Shown here: in pieces, positions 61,180 to 64,000 of the stretch | How positions within the stretch are numbered: the stretch's first letter is position 1 | Layout: every line of letters starts with the position of its first letter | The notes under the pieces: model-generated | Database searches by the model: none | Seen by the model: only the letters and a program-made list of their open reading frames with translations | Told to the model about the DNA's origin: nothing | Origin: B10-G9 sp963712165 | Lineage (GTDB): Bacteria; Chloroflexota; Anaerolineae; Anaerolineales; UBA11858 | Direction: 5' to 3' | NCBI GenBank assembly: GCA_963712165.1 | Contig: CAVQGY010000003.1 | Span: 248,001 to 312,000 of the forward strand | DNA: 64,000 bases | Translations under genes and position numbers: made by a program

Positions 61180-61207
61180 AACCGGTGTTTCCTCGGAAAC
61201 ACCGGTT
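61180..61207 (-). terminator. Hairpin after the MBL-fold gene
   Basis: AACCGGTGTTT (61180-61190) pairs with AAACACCGGTT (61197-61207) over a 6-base loop. On the minus strand a short GCGTTTTC follows, so it is a weak terminator of the 61234-62151 gene. Confidence 0.65.
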
Positions 61208-61233
61208 GAAAATATGTAGGGGTCATGTTGATT

Positions 61234-62151
61234 TCAGGCTGGTTGAACGTATTTTTCCCAGTACCTTTTTATCCCATCAGCTGACATGCCTGAAGGGTTA
61301 GCTTTATCTAGCGCGTCTTCAGCAGCTTCTCCCAGATCGAGCTTTCGAGCACGGGTTTTTACCCAGTTCAGGAACTCACTCCTCAACTCATCGATATTCA
61401 GGCCGCGGGGCATGATGGTAGCCATCCAGTCCTCAATGATATCCAGTTCCCTTACTAATTCATCCAGATGCCAATCAACGTCATCATAAAAACCAAAATG
61501 AGTGGGAACTATCTGAGAGATGTGTTCCTTTTTGAGTTTGGCTATCGATTCCCGCCAGCGGGGAGGGTGGAAATCTGGAGGAGGCATGGGTAGCCGCAAA
61601 CTCCTTAAATTCCCATTTTGGATCCTGACCCCTCCTACATCACCGCTGAAGCAGATATCATCAACTAAATAGGCCAGGTGGTGGTTGGCATGGCCAGGTG
61701 AGTCCAGAGCCCGCAAGGTATAAGGTCCTACATGGACCTCATCACCATCATTAAGAATAACCAGCTGTTTTTCTGGGACTGGTTTGAAATCTCCCCAGAG
61801 AGAATCCATCTTGTCCTGATAGATCCGAGCAGCACTGGCCAACAGTCGAGAGGGATCCACCATATGAGGTGCCCCCCGGGGGTGCACGAAAACAGACGCC
61901 CCGGTTTTTTCAGCCAACCAACCGGCGGCCCCTGCATGATCCAAGTGGATGTGGGTTAAGAATATATGGGTTACCTGTTCCAGTTTGTAATCCAGCTCTT
62001 CAAGATTCTTGCCCAATTGGTCCTGGGTCGATCCGGGGCCGCTCTCTATGAGGATCAAGCCTCCCGGATAGGGGATCAGATAACTGGCAATCGCCCTGGG
62101 ACAATCCTGGAAATTGAGGTCAAGGGTATGGATCTGGGGTGATTTTATCAT
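61234..62151 (-). CDS. MBL-fold metallohydrolase
   Basis: A 305-residue metallo-beta-lactamase-fold hydrolase. The metal site is 'THIHLDHAG' near 78 (HxHxDH), with 'SPGHANHHLAYLVDDICFSGDVGG' near 148-171 carrying another His and the bridging Asp. 'VPTHFGFYDDVDWHLDELVRELDIIEDWMA' near 228 provides the last His. Start set at ATG 62151, where homology begins; a frame open to 62268 lacks support. The substrate is unknown; many such enzymes hydrolyse thioesters or glyoxalase-type compounds. Confidence 0.85.
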   Translation of the reverse strand: MIKSPQIHTLDLNFQDCPRAIASYLIPYPGGLILIESGPGSTQDQLGKNLEELDYKLEQVTHIFLTHIHLDHAGAAGWLAEKTGASVFVHPRGAPHMVDPSRLLASAARIYQDKMDSLWGDFKPVPEKQLVILNDGDEVHVGPYTLRALDSPGHANHHLAYLVDDICFSGDVGGVRIQNGNLRSLRLPMPPPDFHPPRWRESIAKLKKEHISQIVPTHFGFYDDVDWHLDELVRELDIIEDWMATIMPRGLNIDELRSEFLNWVKTRARKLDLGEAAEDALDKANPSGMSADGIKRYWEKYVQPA

Positions 62152-62323
62152 AGGGGGATTCCTGGGTTCTTGAAGTCTAATTCTATCATTTAATATCCAA
62201 ACTCTCACATCACAGTTGGGGGGATAATCTCTCCGGATCACAATCCGGAGAGGAGTAATTTCAGTCAATCTTAAGGAAAAGTCCGGCTCTTAAAAGTTTA
62301 AGGTTTCATCACCGTTGTGTGAC

Positions 62324-62352
62324 TTGCGTGTTATGAACGAGTATGCTAGAAT
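62324..62352 (+). promoter_or_regulatory. Promoter of nrdJ
   Basis: TTGCGT (62324-62329), 17 bases, TAGAAT (62347-62352), with a TG one base before the -10 (extended -10). It is 130 bases upstream of the nrdJ ATG. Confidence 0.65.
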
Positions 62353-62392
62353 ACGACCACTCAACCAGATATATAAGGGATTATTGATAAAT

Positions 62393-62417
62393 TACCCACA
62401 CAGGTGGGGGTATTTTT
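62393..62417 (+). promoter_or_regulatory. Possible attenuator hairpin in the nrdJ leader
   Basis: TACCC pairs with GGGTA, with an inner CA/TG, followed by five T. It lies within the leader of the B12-type reductase gene. No cobalamin riboswitch core or NrdR box was recognised in this leader. Confidence 0.3.
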
Positions 62418-62482
62418 CATCTCAGAAGGGATTATCTGATTGAGTTTTTTCTTAATTATTTCTATCTGCAGGAGTCTGCCGT

Positions 62483-64000
62483 ATGCCAAAAAACACCGCT
62501 TCACTAGATGATAGCGCTACCATTGCCCCAATTCCTCCGATACCAGCAGGATTACCAGAAGTAGAGCTTGAGGAAAATGCTCTGGAGGTCTTCATGAGGC
62601 GTTATATGCGCAAAGGTGAGGATGGTGAACATATCGAAACCAAAGAGGAAACCTTCTGGAGAGTAGCCTATTCGATTGCTGCAGAAGAGGAAACCTGGGG
62701 CGGCGATATAATGACTGCTGCCAAGGAGTTTTACCACTTGCTGGCCAGCAAGCGCTTCCTGCCTAACTCGCCGACATTTACCGGAGCTGGAACCCCTCTC
62801 GGTCAGCTGGCCGCCTGTTTTGTGCTTCCGATCAGCGATGATATGGGGAAATGGAGTGATGGCATCTTTAAGACCCTGCTGGATGCTGCGCTGATCCAAC
62901 AAACCGGTGGTGGTAATGGGTTTTCGTTTTCCAGACTGCGTCCTACAAAATCCCTCATCAAAGCCTCGTCAGGGCATGCCACTGGCCCGGTGGGTTTCTT
63001 AAAGGTTTATGATAAAGCCTTCGGGGAAATTGCCCAAGGCGGGACCAGGCGTGGCGCAAATATGGCAGTCCTGCGAGTTGATCACCCTGATATTGAACAT
63101 TTTATATCCTGCAAAACGGATGAAACCGCTATTACCAACTTTAATATATCCGTGGGCATTACTGATGCCTTTATGGAAGCAGTCGTCAATGATGATTCCT
63201 GGGAGCTCCGGTTTCCAGATGTGAAGGATCCGAAATACAGGGAATTCAATGGCACCCTGGAGCAGGCGGAAGAGATGGGTATCTCGATCCTGGTCTATAA
63301 AACAGTCAGGGCCAGGGATCTATTTAACAAGATCGTTTCCCAAGCCCATCATAATGGCGAGCCCGGTCTCTTATTTCTTGACCATGCCAATAAAGAGAAT
63401 CCCATTCCGCATCTCTATGATCTGGAAGCTACCAATCCCTGCGGTGAGCAGTATCTGGGACCCTATGAGAATTGCTGCCTGGGTTCTCTCAATCTCAGCC
63501 AGCATTTCCTGAAGAGTGGGCTGCCGGATTGGGAAGGAATTAAAAATAGTACAGAAATCGCCACGCGCTTCCTGGATAATGTTGTTGACGCCAATGCATA
63601 TGTGCCTTCCGTACCGGAACTGAAGAATGCGGCCATGCGTGCCAGACGAATCGGATTAGGCATCATGGGATTAGCGGATCTGATGTACCGGGCAGGGGTG
63701 CGTTATGGATCTGAGCGCGGCCAGGAGTTCGCAGCCCAGATCATGGAGTTTATCCGCTATCACACCATGCTGACCAGCATTGATCTGGCAGAGAAGCGTG
63801 GGCCTTTCCCGGCTATCGAGGGCAGCCTCTATGATCCACAAAATTTGACTTGGAAAGCCCCAGAAACGATCATTCCTTATCAAAATGATTGGGGAAGACC
63901 TGAAGTTGACTGGACCAAGGTGATTGAAGGGATCCAGAAGCATGGCATCCGGAATGCTGCTCAGACCACAGTGGCACCGACCGGTACCATTGCTACGGTT
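62483..64000 (+). CDS. nrdJ: Adenosylcobalamin-dependent (class II) ribonucleotide reductase, 5' part
   Basis: 506 codons from ATG 62483 to the edge of the window; the gene continues beyond. It reduces ribonucleotides to deoxyribonucleotides with adenosylcobalamin as radical source. 'PNSPTFTGAGTPLGQLAACFVLPI' near 95 and 'QTGGGNGFSFSRLRP' near 140 carry the substrate site and the first reducing Cys. 'GEIAQGGTRRGANMAVLRVDHPDI' near 182 and the radical motif 'NPCGEQ' near 320 are class II features, and 'PTGTIATV' ends the visible part. 'RIGLGIMGLADLMYRAG' fits NrdJ. The start follows a leader of about 125 bases. Class II fits life with and without oxygen. Confidence 0.95.
   Translation, partial: MPKNTASLDDSATIAPIPPIPAGLPEVELEENALEVFMRRYMRKGEDGEHIETKEETFWRVAYSIAAEEETWGGDIMTAAKEFYHLLASKRFLPNSPTFTGAGTPLGQLAACFVLPISDDMGKWSDGIFKTLLDAALIQQTGGGNGFSFSRLRPTKSLIKASSGHATGPVGFLKVYDKAFGEIAQGGTRRGANMAVLRVDHPDIEHFISCKTDETAITNFNISVGITDAFMEAVVNDDSWELRFPDVKDPKYREFNGTLEQAEEMGISILVYKTVRARDLFNKIVSQAHHNGEPGLLFLDHANKENPIPHLYDLEATNPCGEQYLGPYENCCLGSLNLSQHFLKSGLPDWEGIKNSTEIATRFLDNVVDANAYVPSVPELKNAAMRARRIGLGIMGLADLMYRAGVRYGSERGQEFAAQIMEFIRYHTMLTSIDLAEKRGPFPAIEGSLYDPQNLTWKAPETIIPYQNDWGRPEVDWTKVIEGIQKHGIRNAAQTTVAPTGTIATV

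Overview
The window looks like part of a bacterial chromosome from an anaerobic or facultatively anaerobic member of the Chloroflexota, most likely class Anaerolineae. That placement is inference: it rests on Thr/Pro-rich linkers in surface proteins, a baseplate-J-like membrane protein beside ruvX and mltG, a class II (B12-type) ribonucleotide reductase, an aldehyde:ferredoxin oxidoreductase, and archaeal-type genes (apgM, DUF211). No rRNA operon, IS element, prophage or CRISPR array was seen.

Layout. (1) 1-8216, minus strand: a sulfur-trafficking and electron-transfer operon with an ArsR-type regulator, two TusA carriers, two DsrE-like proteins, a YeeE/YedE transporter and a Qmo/Hdr-like complex (two HdrA-type flavoproteins, a cysteine-poor FlpD/MvhD-like protein, a small winged-helix protein and a QmoC-like membrane subunit). 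(2) 8484-16126, plus: fabL-like enoyl-ACP reductase, a complete branched-chain amino-acid ABC operon (livKHMGF) and cinA. (3) 16142-20278, minus: response regulator-CpaE fusion, Sir2 deacylase, GAF histidine kinase and two half-permeases. (4) 20341-24382: tilS, a catalytically degenerate tyrosine recombinase, a toast-rack lipoprotein and a SanA-like protein. (5) 24498-28835, minus: a phosphonate-type ABC importer whose binding protein is a BMP-PhnD fusion. (6) 29180-36323: folC facing mltG-ruvX-baseplate-J-like-alaS, with a structured noncoding element upstream of alaS. (7) 36764-39944: DUF211, VIT1/CCC1 transporter, a frameshifted spermidine-synthase-like gene and a DUF1461 protein. (8) 40019-47402: apgM, a UgpC/MsmK-type ATPase, a frameshifted mutS and an aldehyde:ferredoxin oxidoreductase. 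(9) 47688-57327: surface lipoproteins, a TPR protein, an FmdB zinc ribbon, an M50 protease, a selenocysteine tRNA, a GT2 glycosyltransferase, a UPF0104 membrane protein and a methyltransferase. (10) 57438-64000: a glmS-type ribozyme with its own promoter and terminator, then glnA, yjbQ, a bactofilin-like membrane protein, an MBL-fold hydrolase and the 5' part of nrdJ.

Most notable. The leader region of glutamine synthetase (glnA) carries what reads as a glmS self-cleaving ribozyme (about 57506-57700) with two extra stems. Such ribozymes normally precede glmS, the enzyme that consumes glutamine to make glucosamine-6-phosphate. A glmS-class element in front of glnA would link amino-sugar status to glutamine synthesis. 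Other points of interest are the Qmo-like complex without HdrB or AprAB but with sulfur carriers, the BMP-PhnD fusion, a tRNA-Sec, the alaS-upstream structured RNA, and two single-base homopolymer frameshifts (mutS and the spermidine-synthase-like gene) that may be assembly errors.
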